A DNA stretch of 62,580 nt from Microscillaceae bacterium (GTDB lineage Bacteria > Bacteroidota > Bacteroidia > Cytophagales > Microscillaceae). Under the pieces are notes generated by a model. That model was not told where the DNA came from. It saw only the letters and a list, made by a program, of their open reading frames with translations, and ran no database searches. Both the position numbers and the translations under genes were made by a program. Position 1 is the stretch's first letter, and every line of letters begins with the position of its first letter. Shown in pieces: positions 50,837 through 59,429 of this stretch. The stretch is from NCBI GenBank assembly GCA_011390205.1, contig JAABSX010000019.1, positions 1 to 62,580 on the forward strand, written 5' to 3'.

Positions 50837-51205
50837 ATGATGAATCTAAAAGAAAAAGTAAATGCACTCAACGCTTTGATGCTCAAAGGTAAAATAGATG
50901 AAGCTTTTGAGCAGTTTTATCACACTGATGTGGTGCGCCAAGAAAATTATGAAGAGCCGAGAGTAGGCAAGACATTCAACTGGGAATATGAAAAAGCAGC
51001 CATCGCCAAGGTGGACGAGTGGCACAAAATAGAAGTAAGAGACATCGCCACCAATGATGAAGACCAAGTATCTATGGTCGTGCAATTTATAGAGGTAAGT
51101 GTAGGAGGGAAGCGCTTCAAAAGAGAAGAGGTGGCTGTCCAGAAATGGAAAGACGGACTCATTATTCATGAGAAATTTTACTACTCCATAGAGCCTGTAA
51201 AGTAA
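50837..51205 (+). CDS. SnoaL/NTF2-like small protein
   Basis: The 122 residues have the helix-helix-strand layout of the SnoaL-like/NTF2-like superfamily: LKEKVNALNALMLKGKIDEAFEQF, then YEEPRVGKTFNWEYEKAAI, then strands to FYYSIEPVK. These proteins are small binding or isomerase-like domains; the ligand is unknown. The ATG at 50837, which is followed directly by another, is favoured over an upstream in-frame TTG at 50813. It is convergent with the HMG-CoA lyase gene. Confidence 0.8.
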   Translation: MMNLKEKVNALNALMLKGKIDEAFEQFYHTDVVRQENYEEPRVGKTFNWEYEKAAIAKVDEWHKIEVRDIATNDEDQVSMVVQFIEVSVGGKRFKREEVAVQKWKDGLIIHEKFYYSIEPVK

Positions 51206-51217
51206 TTTTTAGTTTAT

Positions 51218-51260
51218 AAAAAATGCAAGGATGATGTCTGATATACAGATACATCATCCT
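51218..51260 (-). terminator. intrinsic terminator after HMG-CoA lyase
   Basis: AGGATGATGT (51228-51237) and ACATCATCCT (51251-51260) form a perfect 10-bp stem; on the minus strand a T-rich stretch follows (51218-51224). It ends the transcript of the gene that stops at 51282. Confidence 0.7.
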
Positions 51261-51281
51261 CGCCTTGTACTTGCGGATGCT

Positions 51282-52136
51282 CTAGGCGTATCTTCCAAAC
51301 ACCTCTTGAGCCATCCGAAAACCATTGTTAAATTCAGTTTCCTTGATGTTTAGTGCAAGGTCCTTGGTCTTCAAAAAGTGATAAATACTTTCCATGGGCA
51401 TATTGCCAGTGAGCTCATCTTTAGCCATAGGGCAGCCCCCAAAACCTAAAAATGCAGCATCAAACCTGCGGCAACCCACTTCGTAAGCTGCCGTAAGTTT
51501 TTCATCTACTGTCTGAGGAGTAGAGTGTAGATGTGCCCCAAACTCTACCTCAGGAAAGGCAGGAATCAGGGTGTGAAACAAGAATTGGATATTTTCTGGA
51601 TTAGAAACGCCAATGGTATCTGCCAAAGAAATAATCTTCACATCTAAATCCACCAGTTTTTGGGCAAAATCAAGCACTATCTCACGGCTATAATCATCTC
51701 CATAAGGATTCCCGAATCCCATAGAAATATAGGTAACAAGCGTTTTATGATGTTTTTGGCAAAGCGACTGCATCTCTTCTATGAGTTGCATAGATTCAGA
51801 AATGCGCTTATTGGTATTGCGAAGCTGGAATGTCTCTGAGATGGATAGAGGGTAGCCCAGATAGCTGATTTCTTCAAACTGACAGGCATCTTCTGCCCCT
51901 CTCTGATTGGCCACAATAGCCAATAGTTTGGTAGCTGTCTGGCTCAGGTCTAGCTGTGAAAGCACTTCTGCAGTATCTTTCATTTGTGGAATGGCTTTGG
52001 GGGATACAAAACTTCCAAAATCTAAGGTATCAAAGCCCACACTCAAAAGTTGATTGAGGTATTTGGCTTTGAGTTCGGTAGGTATAAATTCGTGAATCCC
52101 TTGCATGGCATCACGAGGACATTCTATGAGTTTCAT
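51282..52136 (-). CDS. hydroxymethylglutaryl-CoA lyase
   Basis: This TIM-barrel enzyme cleaves HMG-CoA to acetoacetate and acetyl-CoA, the last step of leucine breakdown. The 284 residues show the N-terminal metal-region motif ECPRDAMQGIHEFIPT (other family members mostly have EVGPRDGLQ), GAHLHSTPQTVDEKL with the metal histidines, and the active cysteine in GFGGCPMAKDELTGNMP. It is a single gene with terminators on both sides. Acetyl-CoA and acetoacetate chemistry would link it to the acyl-CoA dehydrogenases elsewhere in the window. Confidence 0.92.
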   Translation of the reverse strand: MKLIECPRDAMQGIHEFIPTELKAKYLNQLLSVGFDTLDFGSFVSPKAIPQMKDTAEVLSQLDLSQTATKLLAIVANQRGAEDACQFEEISYLGYPLSISETFQLRNTNKRISESMQLIEEMQSLCQKHHKTLVTYISMGFGNPYGDDYSREIVLDFAQKLVDLDVKIISLADTIGVSNPENIQFLFHTLIPAFPEVEFGAHLHSTPQTVDEKLTAAYEVGCRRFDAAFLGFGGCPMAKDELTGNMPMESIYHFLKTKDLALNIKETEFNNGFRMAQEVFGRYA

Positions 52137-52187
52137 CGTATGTTACTTTATCTTTTGGGTAAAAAATACATTATTCTTTAAAGGTAT

Positions 52188-52226
52188 AAAAAAAAAGCTA
52201 CACAAATTTTGTGCAGCCTTTTTTTA
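52188..52226. terminator. bidirectional terminator between HMG-CoA lyase promoter and TonB receptor
   Basis: An A-run, then GCTACACAAA pairing imperfectly (one bulge, one mismatch) with TTTGTGCAGCC, then a T-run. T-runs occur on both strands. It lies 42 bp after the stop of the minus-strand TonB receptor. Confidence 0.6.
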
Positions 52227-52267
52227 CTCAGTCTGTTTGATAGACATGAGGTATGAAGTTACAAGAA

Positions 52268-54997
52268 TTAAAGCTGAATGCTCACTCTTGCAAAATAAAA
52301 TGCACCATTGAAGCCAAATTGTGTGGCTTGGCGAGAGTATCTAAAGCGACCGAAGCTATTGTTGGTAGAGTGTGTATGCTCATCTGGATAGACATCAAAG
52401 ATGTTATTAGCACCCACCTGTAGGCTTAGGTTTTTGAATAACTGATAAGACAAAGAAAAATCTGTTACCCATTTGGCAGAGAAAGTCTGGTCTAGTGTTT
52501 CTAACTCACCCGTAAATGTATTAAGTACGGGGGCAGCACTGTTACCACGGGTAGTAATTTCGCCAAAACGCACACTACGTACCATAGCACCAAATTTACC
52601 TACTTTATAGTTTAAAGTGACGTTTAATTTGCTTTGTGGGTTACCTGTTTCTACCACTGCAGTATTGGTTCTGTCAAAATAAGTAGATTCTCTACCTGCC
52701 AAAAGTGAAGAAGCTACATTGATTTTATCTACGGTAGTTTCATTAAGGTTGGCAGCTACCGAAGCATCTAGTTTGCCTTCTCCTACATTCCAAGTATAAG
52801 TAGCGATGATGTCTAAACCTCTGGTGGTCGTATTGATGGCATTGGTGAAGAACTGAGCACGGTTAGCACCTACTTCTGTAAGGAGGTCATAGATTTCTCT
52901 GTCATTTGTGCCAGGAGCTGCACTGGCATTTCCTTGAAATTGCCCTGTCAATACGACACGGTCATCTACTTTGATGATGTAGCCATCTACAGAGAAGGTC
53001 ATAGCCTTGGTAGGCTGTGCCGTAAAACCGATGCTGTAATTGATAGAAGTTTCTTGTTTAAGCTTAGGAATACCCAAGACACCTGCTACACGGCTATTGT
53101 TGCTAAATGTACCTACTTCAAAAGGAACTCCATTCACAAAAATAGTACTTACCGTGTTAAAGAAGGATTGGTGCAGAGAGGGAGCACGGAAACCTGTGCT
53201 GATAGCACCACGGATGGCATAATCATCTGTAAGGTTGTAGCGAGTCGCAAATTTTCCTGTAACTGTATTTCCGAAATCACTGTAATTTTCATAACGACCA
53301 GCAAGGGCTACCATCCATTTTTCGGTTACGTTGAGCTCTACGTCTAAGTAGCCAGCCAAGTTTGTACGAAATCTGTTGAGTTCGTTGCGGGGCTGAAATC
53401 CTGGAAATACTTGTGCACCCCCTACTTTACCAATACCTACACCATCGTAATCTGTGTAAGAAGCCTCTTCACCTGCAATGATTTGATAATTATCCACTCT
53501 AAACTCAGAGCCAGCAGCGATGTTAATTCCTTTTAAGAAATCAGCAAAGAAACGGCTTACACTTAAGCTGGTTACGTTTTGAGAGAATGAAAATCCGCCT
53601 GAATCAAAGCTAGTAGCTGATGCCACGCCCAGAGAAGCATTTAATGAGTTTTCTACCCTAAATCCAAAACTATTCTTACCGTAATTGTTGCTAAAATCTA
53701 CATCCCAGTTTTTAATTTTTCCACGGATACCCATCCCTAGTGAGCGGTCTAGCACAGAGGTATGAATCTCAGGTAAGAAGCCATTGGGGTAAATCTCATA
53801 GACTACTTGGTTTACTTGTGATGGTTGGCGATAAAAACCAGCCGCTTCACCATTGCGATAATTGAGGCCACCAAAAGCATAAAACTCTGTGTTTTCATCT
53901 ATAGGAATTGCCATATTAAACATAGCAGAAGCATTGGCAACTTGTGAGTTACCTACACGCATATTAAAATCACTGCGAGTCAAGTTACGAGCAGCCAAGA
54001 GAGCCTCATCTGTAGCGGCACCTTCAGGGTTAAGGTCAGGGTCTGCCAGGTAAGTAGCCCCATAGACTGTGCCTGTCCATTCATTCATTCTGTTGGTGAA
54101 TCCTCTAAAAGTATAATCCCCTGTAAGATTTAAGTAACCTCCTTTTTTGCCAAGAGCAAAGCCGTAATTGGCATTGAATTGGTTCAGAGCACCGTCTCCT
54201 TCTTTGTGGACACCCGTCATATAATTGGCTGAGAACTGATTGACATCTTTGCGAAGCACGATATTAATCACACCTGCGATGGCATCAGAGCCATATTGTG
54301 CGGCTGCTCCATCTCTGAGTACTTCTATTCTCTCGATAGAGGCAGCAGGGATGGTATTGAGGTCAGTACCTACATTGCCACGTCCTACAGTTCCATTGGT
54401 ATTGACCAATGCCGTATTATGGCGGCGTTTGCCATTGATAAGCACCAGCACTTGGTCAGGGCCTAAGCCTCTGAGTGAGGCGGGGTCTATGTGGTCGGTT
54501 CCGTCTGAGATGGTCTGTCGGTTAGATTGGAATGAAGGCGCCACGAAGGTCATCATTTGGTTCAAATCTACCTGAGGCACTACAGCGATCAGGTCTCTTA
54601 CGGCCAGTACATCTACGGGTACGGGTGAGTCAAGTACGCTTCTGGAAGCATTGCGAGAGCCTACCACCGTGATTTCATCTAGGCTTGAGCTGGAGGCATT
54701 AAGCGTAACATTTATATTTTGAGTGCCTCCATTGAGTGTTACATCTTGTGTAACTGTCTCGTAGCCGATGTAGCTAAATGCAAGTTTTACCTTGCTGCCA
54801 GATACGGTGAGAGAAAATTTCCCATCTACATCTGTGGTTGCCCCTGTCGTAGTTCCTACTACGATGACCGAAGCACCGATAAGTTCATCACCCGTATTTG
54901 CATCTTTGATGCTGCCTGTGAGTGTGGTTGTTTGGGCAAGTGTGAAGCCAGTAGCCACTAGCCAGCACATTACTAATAAGTAAAATCTTCTGTTCAT
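52268..54997 (-). CDS. TonB-dependent outer-membrane receptor with CarboxypepD_reg domain
   Basis: This 909-residue receptor starts with a signal peptide (cleavage near TLA-QT). A CarboxypepD_reg-like domain (about 22-105; LTGSIKDANTGDELIGASVI) is followed by the plug (about 115-250; SVLDSPVPVDVLAVRDL, ASLRGLGPDQVLVLINGKRR, IPAASIERIEVLRDGAAAQYG) and the barrel, which ends in YFARVSIQL. The plug type resembles receptors that carry organic substrates such as oligosaccharides, peptides or catechols, but no SusD partner is adjacent. It is transcribed alone. The ligand is unknown. Confidence 0.92.
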   Translation of the reverse strand: MNRRFYLLVMCWLVATGFTLAQTTTLTGSIKDANTGDELIGASVIVVGTTTGATTDVDGKFSLTVSGSKVKLAFSYIGYETVTQDVTLNGGTQNINVTLNASSSSLDEITVVGSRNASRSVLDSPVPVDVLAVRDLIAVVPQVDLNQMMTFVAPSFQSNRQTISDGTDHIDPASLRGLGPDQVLVLINGKRRHNTALVNTNGTVGRGNVGTDLNTIPAASIERIEVLRDGAAAQYGSDAIAGVINIVLRKDVNQFSANYMTGVHKEGDGALNQFNANYGFALGKKGGYLNLTGDYTFRGFTNRMNEWTGTVYGATYLADPDLNPEGAATDEALLAARNLTRSDFNMRVGNSQVANASAMFNMAIPIDENTEFYAFGGLNYRNGEAAGFYRQPSQVNQVVYEIYPNGFLPEIHTSVLDRSLGMGIRGKIKNWDVDFSNNYGKNSFGFRVENSLNASLGVASATSFDSGGFSFSQNVTSLSVSRFFADFLKGINIAAGSEFRVDNYQIIAGEEASYTDYDGVGIGKVGGAQVFPGFQPRNELNRFRTNLAGYLDVELNVTEKWMVALAGRYENYSDFGNTVTGKFATRYNLTDDYAIRGAISTGFRAPSLHQSFFNTVSTIFVNGVPFEVGTFSNNSRVAGVLGIPKLKQETSINYSIGFTAQPTKAMTFSVDGYIIKVDDRVVLTGQFQGNASAAPGTNDREIYDLLTEVGANRAQFFTNAINTTTRGLDIIATYTWNVGEGKLDASVAANLNETTVDKINVASSLLAGRESTYFDRTNTAVVETGNPQSKLNVTLNYKVGKFGAMVRSVRFGEITTRGNSAAPVLNTFTGELETLDQTFSAKWVTDFSLSYQLFKNLSLQVGANNIFDVYPDEHTHSTNNSFGRFRYSRQATQFGFNGAFYFARVSIQL

Positions 54998-55169
54998 AAA
55001 AAATACAGTTGTTAAAATTAATTGTGAGTAGCTTTAAAGTTACTGCTTTTTATCTTGAAACCTAATTTATTTTGTAATAAATCTGTTTTATCACGGCTAA
55101 ACTGTTGTTTATTGAAGATTTTTAATGTTTTCTATGAATAAAAGGAAGCGTGAGGGCAGCAGTGGGAGG

Positions 55170-55211
55170 GAGTCGCTTTCTTGGTATAAGTGTGAAAGCG
55201 ACTCTTTTTTT
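55170..55211 (+). terminator. plus-strand terminator between two minus-strand genes
   Basis: GAGTCGCTTTC (55170-55180) and GAAAGCGACTC (55194-55204) form a perfect 11-bp stem followed by seven T. The T-run is on the plus strand only, while the flanking TonB receptor and hydroxylase are both read from the minus strand. Confidence 0.7.
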
Positions 55212-55255
55212 GGACAGTATTTTAAGAAAAGCAGCTATTAATCGGCTTGTTTGTT

Positions 55256-56125
55256 CTATTTTTTAAATCCGTAGAAGAGCTGTCCCCAGAAGGTTTTCGG
55301 AAATTTTTCTACATCTTCAAAACCCAGCTCTATTTCTCCACTAGATTCGGGGATGTAGTGCATACCGAAGAGGTAATCCCAGAGGCTGAGACTGATTCCG
55401 AAGTTTACGCCATTGGGGTATTCTTCGGGGAGGTGCTTGGCATGGTGGTAGAGGTGCATTACGGGGCTGTTGAGGAGATAGTGCAGTGGCCCCCAAGTGA
55501 TCTTAATGTTGGCATGGTTTAAATGCCCGATGGTGATGGCAAAAAAATGCACAGCAAACGCCATAGAAGGTTCAAAGCCACCCAAGAGCATGACACCCAG
55601 TGTTTTGAGTGGTTTGTAGAAGATGTTTTCCATCCAGTGATAGCGTAAATGTGCTGCAAAGCCCATTTCTTCCACAGAATGATGTACTTTGTGGAATTGC
55701 CACAAAAAATCGAACCTGTGCAGTAAGACGTGCGTAAACCACTGTACAAAATCCAATACAATAAAAAACAAAAGGAGCTGCCCCCAAAGTGGCAGTGATT
55801 GTAGGTTTACCAGGGCAAGGCTGTTGGTCTTGAGCCCAGCATCTAGCATGGCTTTGTCAATGATTGCATATATCCCTGCAATCATCACAGAAAACACGAA
55901 AAAATTGAAAAACATGTAGAAGCCATCTAGCCAAAAATCTTTTCGGAAGATTGCCTGCTCTTTACGCCACGGAAAGGTAATCTCTAAGGCCCACACTGTC
56001 AAGGAGATAAGAATTAGGCCCCAGAAATAATTTTGATACCAAGGCTCAGCAAAGATAATGAGCCGCCACGTCCACATAAGCGTATTCCAAAAAGAATCTA
56101 TGAAGGTCTGAAAATAAATCATCAT
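55256..56125 (-). CDS. fatty acid hydroxylase / sterol desaturase family protein
   Basis: These membrane di-iron enzymes hydroxylate lipid chains. The 289 residues have several membrane helices and the histidine clusters THVLLHRFDFLWQFHKVHHS, AAHLRYHWMEN, LNHANI and MHLYHHAK that bind the two irons. The ATG at 56125 follows a TTG-started extension that adds no similarity; a second ATG lies one codon further on. The substrate lipid is unknown. It lies between a lone terminator and the divergent HAD gene. Confidence 0.9.
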   Translation of the reverse strand: MMIYFQTFIDSFWNTLMWTWRLIIFAEPWYQNYFWGLILISLTVWALEITFPWRKEQAIFRKDFWLDGFYMFFNFFVFSVMIAGIYAIIDKAMLDAGLKTNSLALVNLQSLPLWGQLLLFFIVLDFVQWFTHVLLHRFDFLWQFHKVHHSVEEMGFAAHLRYHWMENIFYKPLKTLGVMLLGGFEPSMAFAVHFFAITIGHLNHANIKITWGPLHYLLNSPVMHLYHHAKHLPEEYPNGVNFGISLSLWDYLFGMHYIPESSGEIELGFEDVEKFPKTFWGQLFYGFKK

Positions 56126-56225
56126 ATTTAGATTTGTTGATATGTAATCATAACAAAATGTGTGTATCAAAATGTTCTAGTAGTCCTGTTTTTTTGTTTT
56201 GAGAGTTTTTGGTCATATTTGTCAT

Positions 56226-56774
56226 ATGAATCAAAACAAATGCATATTTCTAGACCGTGACGGAGTGATTAATCAAGACCATATAGATTATACATACCGC
56301 ATAGAAGATTTTAAAATTTTAGATGGAGTGCTAGAGGCACTTCATTTACTAAAGCAAAATGGCTACAAACTCGTGATTATCACCAATCAATCAGGCATTG
56401 CAAAGGGTATTTATGGGCACGAGGATGTGCTTCGTTGTTTTGCTTATCTGCAAGAGGCTTGTGGGGGGTTGATAGATGGGCACTATTATGCAGCTTATCA
56501 TCCTGACCACGACAGTGCCTCACTCACACGCAAGCCTGACTCACTGATGCTGGAGAAGGCAAAAGCAAAATTTGAGATAGACATAGCCCAATCTTGGTTG
56601 GTAGGAGATAGTTATAGAGATTTGGTAGCTGCTCAAAGGCTGAGGCTTCGCACGGTGTACTTGCCCTATGCCTCTGCCAAGTACAAGCAAGGAGACGTAA
56701 TCAAAACAGGTTATGCGGATTTTGTGGCGCATAACCTGTTGAATGCTGTGCAGCAGATTATCCTAAAATACTAG
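56226..56774 (+). CDS. HAD-IIIA phosphatase, GmhB/HisB-N-like, without the zinc cysteines
   Basis: The 182 residues contain the HAD motifs FLDRDGVIN (nucleophile and acid-base aspartates), ITNQSGIAKG, RKP and VGDSYRDLVAA. GmhB removes the 7-phosphate of heptose bisphosphate for cell-surface glycans. The zinc loop of GmhB (CxH...CxCRKP) reads YAAYHPDHDSASLTRKP here, so only the histidine remains and zinc binding is unlikely. The ATG at 56226 is preferred. Its stop overlaps the stop of a small lipoprotein gene on the other strand by four bases. Confidence 0.85.
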   Translation: MNQNKCIFLDRDGVINQDHIDYTYRIEDFKILDGVLEALHLLKQNGYKLVIITNQSGIAKGIYGHEDVLRCFAYLQEACGGLIDGHYYAAYHPDHDSASLTRKPDSLMLEKAKAKFEIDIAQSWLVGDSYRDLVAAQRLRLRTVYLPYASAKYKQGDVIKTGYADFVAHNLLNAVQQIILKY

Positions 56775-56941
56775 CTGCGTGTTTGTGTTGTTTTTTCTTT
56801 TTCTTGTGGGGTATTTCTGACCTTTTGGTCTTTTGAGTCTTCCTCAGTGTTTTGCAGGTAAGTGGGGCAAGTGTATCGCTTGGCACAAGAAGAGAACCCA
56901 ATCAGGGCAAGCAAACAGAGGGTGATGATAACTTTCTTCAT
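56771..56941 (-). CDS. 56-residue lipoprotein
   Basis: This short gene encodes a typical lipoprotein signal, MKKVIITLCLLALIGFSSC, with the lipobox FSSC. The mature peptide begins AKRYTCPTYLQNTEEDSKDQ and is hydrophilic. Small Bacteroidota lipoproteins with a CPTY motif like this are common but have no known function. The lipid cysteine and a second cysteine are intact. The stop overlaps that of the HAD gene by four bases, so the genes converge. Confidence 0.72.
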   Translation of the reverse strand: MKKVIITLCLLALIGFSSCAKRYTCPTYLQNTEEDSKDQKVRNTPQEKEKTTQTRS

Positions 56942-57064
56942 AATCAAAATATCGTTTAAACGCTTTATTATTTATTATATTTAGGAATAACGCTGCTATT
57001 TTTACATTACATACGTAGTGAGCAAAAAAAGTGCTAAAAAAAAGAAGGAATCTACTCAGAAAAC

Positions 57065-58453
57065 TTACATATAGCCCAATATTTTGAGCATACTATCACT
57101 AGATTGGGCTTCTGAGAATAATTTACTCTTTATATTTCCTTTCTCATCACGGTCTATAATCACGTGAGGGGGAGCAGGGATGAGGCAATGCTGTATGCCA
57201 CCGTAGCCTCCTAGAGATTCTTGGTAAGCACCTGTATGAAAAAAGCCAATGTATTGTTTTTCTCCCTTCTCTATGATGGGCAAAAACACTTCAGAGCTAT
57301 GCATTTCGGAGTTGTAATAATCCATAGAATCACAGGTAAGTCCCCCCAAGTTTACTTTGTGGTGCGGGCTGTCCCAGTTATTAATGGCGAGCATAATGTA
57401 TTTTTGATTCATCCCCCATACATCGGGCAGATGCGTGATGAATGAGCCATCTATCATATACCAAAGCTCTTTGTCATTTTGGAGTTTTTGGTCTATGACT
57501 GAGTAGATAGTCGCTCCACTCTCACCTACGGTATAGCTTCCGAACTCCGTATAAATGTTGGGCTCTTCCACGTGATTTTTCTTACAAATCCATAAGATAT
57601 ACTCAATGATTTGGTTGGCCATGTATTCATAATCAAAATCAAACTGTAAAGAAGTACGGATAGGAAATCCTCCGCCTATGTCTATACTGTCTAGCTCGGG
57701 GCATACCTTTTTGAGTTCACAATATTTATACATAAATCTACTCAACTCGCTCCAGTAGTAGGCACTGTCTTTTACGCCTGTATTGATGAAAAAATGCAGC
57801 ATTTTGAGCGTAAACTTAGGATTGGGGGCGATGGCTTCTTGGTAGAGTTTATCTACATCAGAATAGCGTATGCCTAGCCTAGAGGTATAAAACTCAAAGT
57901 TAGGCTCTTCGTCAGAGGCTACCCTGATACCGATGTTGATATTTTCTACGGGTAAATCTTGGTAGGCTTTGATTTCATCAAGATTATCAAGGATAGGAAT
58001 GCTGTTAAAACCTTCGGTGATGAGCTCACAGAGCCCGTCTGTGTAGGCGGGCCTTTTAAATCCATTAGAGATGATGAAGGTTTTTTTGTCTATTTTTTTG
58101 TTTTGGTACAGTGATTTAACAATGGCTATGTCAAAAGCAGAAGATGTTTCTATGTGGACATCGTTTTTGAGTGCCTCCTCAAGCACAAATCTAAAATGAG
58201 AAGATTTGGTACAGTAGCAGTAAGTGTAGCTTCCTTTGTAGTTATTCTTCTCTATAGCTTGGTTAAATAGTTTTTTTGAGAACTGAATGTGTTCGCTTAT
58301 TTTTGGGAGGTAAGTAATTTTGAGGGGAGTCCCATACTGTTTTATAATTTCGGTGAGCTTTACACCATTAAAAATGAGTTCGTTATTTTCAACTTTAAAA
58401 TCACGGGTCGGAAAGTCAAAGGTTTGCTCAATCAGTTCTATGTAGTTTTTCAT
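57065..58453 (-). CDS. speA: arginine decarboxylase, short Bacteroidota type
   Basis: This fold-III PLP enzyme makes agmatine from arginine for polyamine synthesis. The 462 residues show the PLP lysine in YCYCTKSSHF (K83), GGGFPIRTS with the phosphate-binding glycines near 255, YTEFGSYTVGESG, DGSFITHLPD, the active-site cysteine in TCDSMDYY and the C-terminal HTGAYQESLGGYGG. This is shorter than the 630-residue proteobacterial SpeA and typical for this phylum. No agmatinase is adjacent. The ATG at 58453 follows a TTG codon. Confidence 0.85.
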   Translation of the reverse strand: MKNYIELIEQTFDFPTRDFKVENNELIFNGVKLTEIIKQYGTPLKITYLPKISEHIQFSKKLFNQAIEKNNYKGSYTYCYCTKSSHFRFVLEEALKNDVHIETSSAFDIAIVKSLYQNKKIDKKTFIISNGFKRPAYTDGLCELITEGFNSIPILDNLDEIKAYQDLPVENINIGIRVASDEEPNFEFYTSRLGIRYSDVDKLYQEAIAPNPKFTLKMLHFFINTGVKDSAYYWSELSRFMYKYCELKKVCPELDSIDIGGGFPIRTSLQFDFDYEYMANQIIEYILWICKKNHVEEPNIYTEFGSYTVGESGATIYSVIDQKLQNDKELWYMIDGSFITHLPDVWGMNQKYIMLAINNWDSPHHKVNLGGLTCDSMDYYNSEMHSSEVFLPIIEKGEKQYIGFFHTGAYQESLGGYGGIQHCLIPAPPHVIIDRDEKGNIKSKLFSEAQSSDSMLKILGYM

Positions 58454-58623
58454 CAATTGTTATGTCATAAAAATAAGGTAAGATTATTTCATTAAAGGTG
58501 CAAAGTAATGTGTTAAGACTTAATAATCAAAAAAAATATTTCTCTTTGATAGATTTTATAATCCGATTTTTATGAATGGTGATTTGACAACTCACAGTGT
58601 CATATTGCAGTATCAGTTTCACT

Positions 58624-58720
58624 TTGTCATGCCGTAGGCATCTGCTGTACTGCATAGCTTTTTTACATAGTATTTATCTACTGCCTTTAGACACGTCTTC
58701 AGATACCTACGGCATGACAA
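58624..58720. repeat. 97-bp inverted-repeat element in the 341-bp spacer
   Basis: Arms of about 21 bp (TTGTCATGCCGTAGGCATCT and its near-complement starting at 58700) with one mismatch enclose a spacer of 55 bases. The TGTCATGCCGTAGG ends resemble those of small non-coding palindromic elements. It may be a MITE- or REP-like unit. Confidence 0.65.
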
Positions 58721-58758
58721 TACAAAAGACTCAAGCTATTTACCCTTCAAGCTTTATT

Positions 58759-58782
58759 CTCCTTTTGGGGCTAGGGGGCTTC
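58759..58782 (+). repeat. partial copy of the GC-rich palindromic repeat
   Basis: The segment with TTTTGGGGCTAGGGGGCTT matches the end of the repeats inside the HTTM gene (CTTTGGGGGCTGGGGGGCTG in copy B). Only one arm is seen, 16 bases before the decayed lipoprotein gene. Confidence 0.45.
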
Positions 58783-58797
58783 TAAACCTCAATTATA

Positions 58798-59324
58798 ATG
58801 CGTTTTAAACCGATTTTATTATTCTGTACTTTGCCTCTGATGCTATTACTTAGCACTTGCAAAGACGAAGACGTACTGCCCGCTGCCACTCAAAGTGGAC
58901 GCAATACCTTTGGCTACAAAGTCAATGGAAAAGTATGGCTGCCTAATGGTGAGGACAATCTTTTTGCCTATTTAGAGGGGATTGACAGACTTTTCTTTAT
59001 TAGCGCTTCTGCTCGCACTTGTGAAATTTGCCTGACATCCTACATGAATGTTCAGATTCCTGATTTATCAAGTATGAGTACTTATCAAATAGATGGTTCG
59101 AAAGATAATACAGGAGTCTTTTTTTTACCAATAGCTGTTATTATAGAGCTTATGTGAATGTAGAAAATGATGTGGTAGTTGATGAAAGCATCACTATCAC
59201 CAAGTATGACATTCAAAATCTAATCATTGCAGGCACTTTTTAGGCTACACTAGCAGTTCCTGACTCTTTGGATTGTGATACTGTTCGGATTACCGAAGGT
59301 CGCTTTGATTATAAAGTAAGATAA
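58798..59324 (+). pseudogene. decayed lipoprotein gene (DUF6252-like)
   Basis: The first 120 codons encode a lipoprotein (lipobox LLSTC near residue 20) with the pattern NTFGYKVNGKVWLPNG, typical of a common Bacteroidota lipoprotein family. At a run of eight T (59119-59126) the frame breaks. Adding one T joins it to a second frame that reads SCYYRAYVNVENDVVVDESI and ends AVPDSLDCDTVRITEGRFDYK at 59324, the family's usual C-terminus. A second defect, TAG after IAGTF, lies in that frame. Both lesions make a working product unlikely. Confidence 0.75.
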
Positions 59325-59429
59325 CTTTTAACCTCTAATGTGAGTCAACTTGAGAAGGTCTTTATTTTTCAAACTGATTCTAGGCTATGCGTTAGCCATC
59401 TGTGCAGACAAATATGAGTGCAAAGATTC

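Noticed and set aside
55134-55241. 35-codon plus-strand frame beginning MNKRKREG
   Set aside because: It runs through the hairpin and T-run of a terminator and shows no signal or motif.
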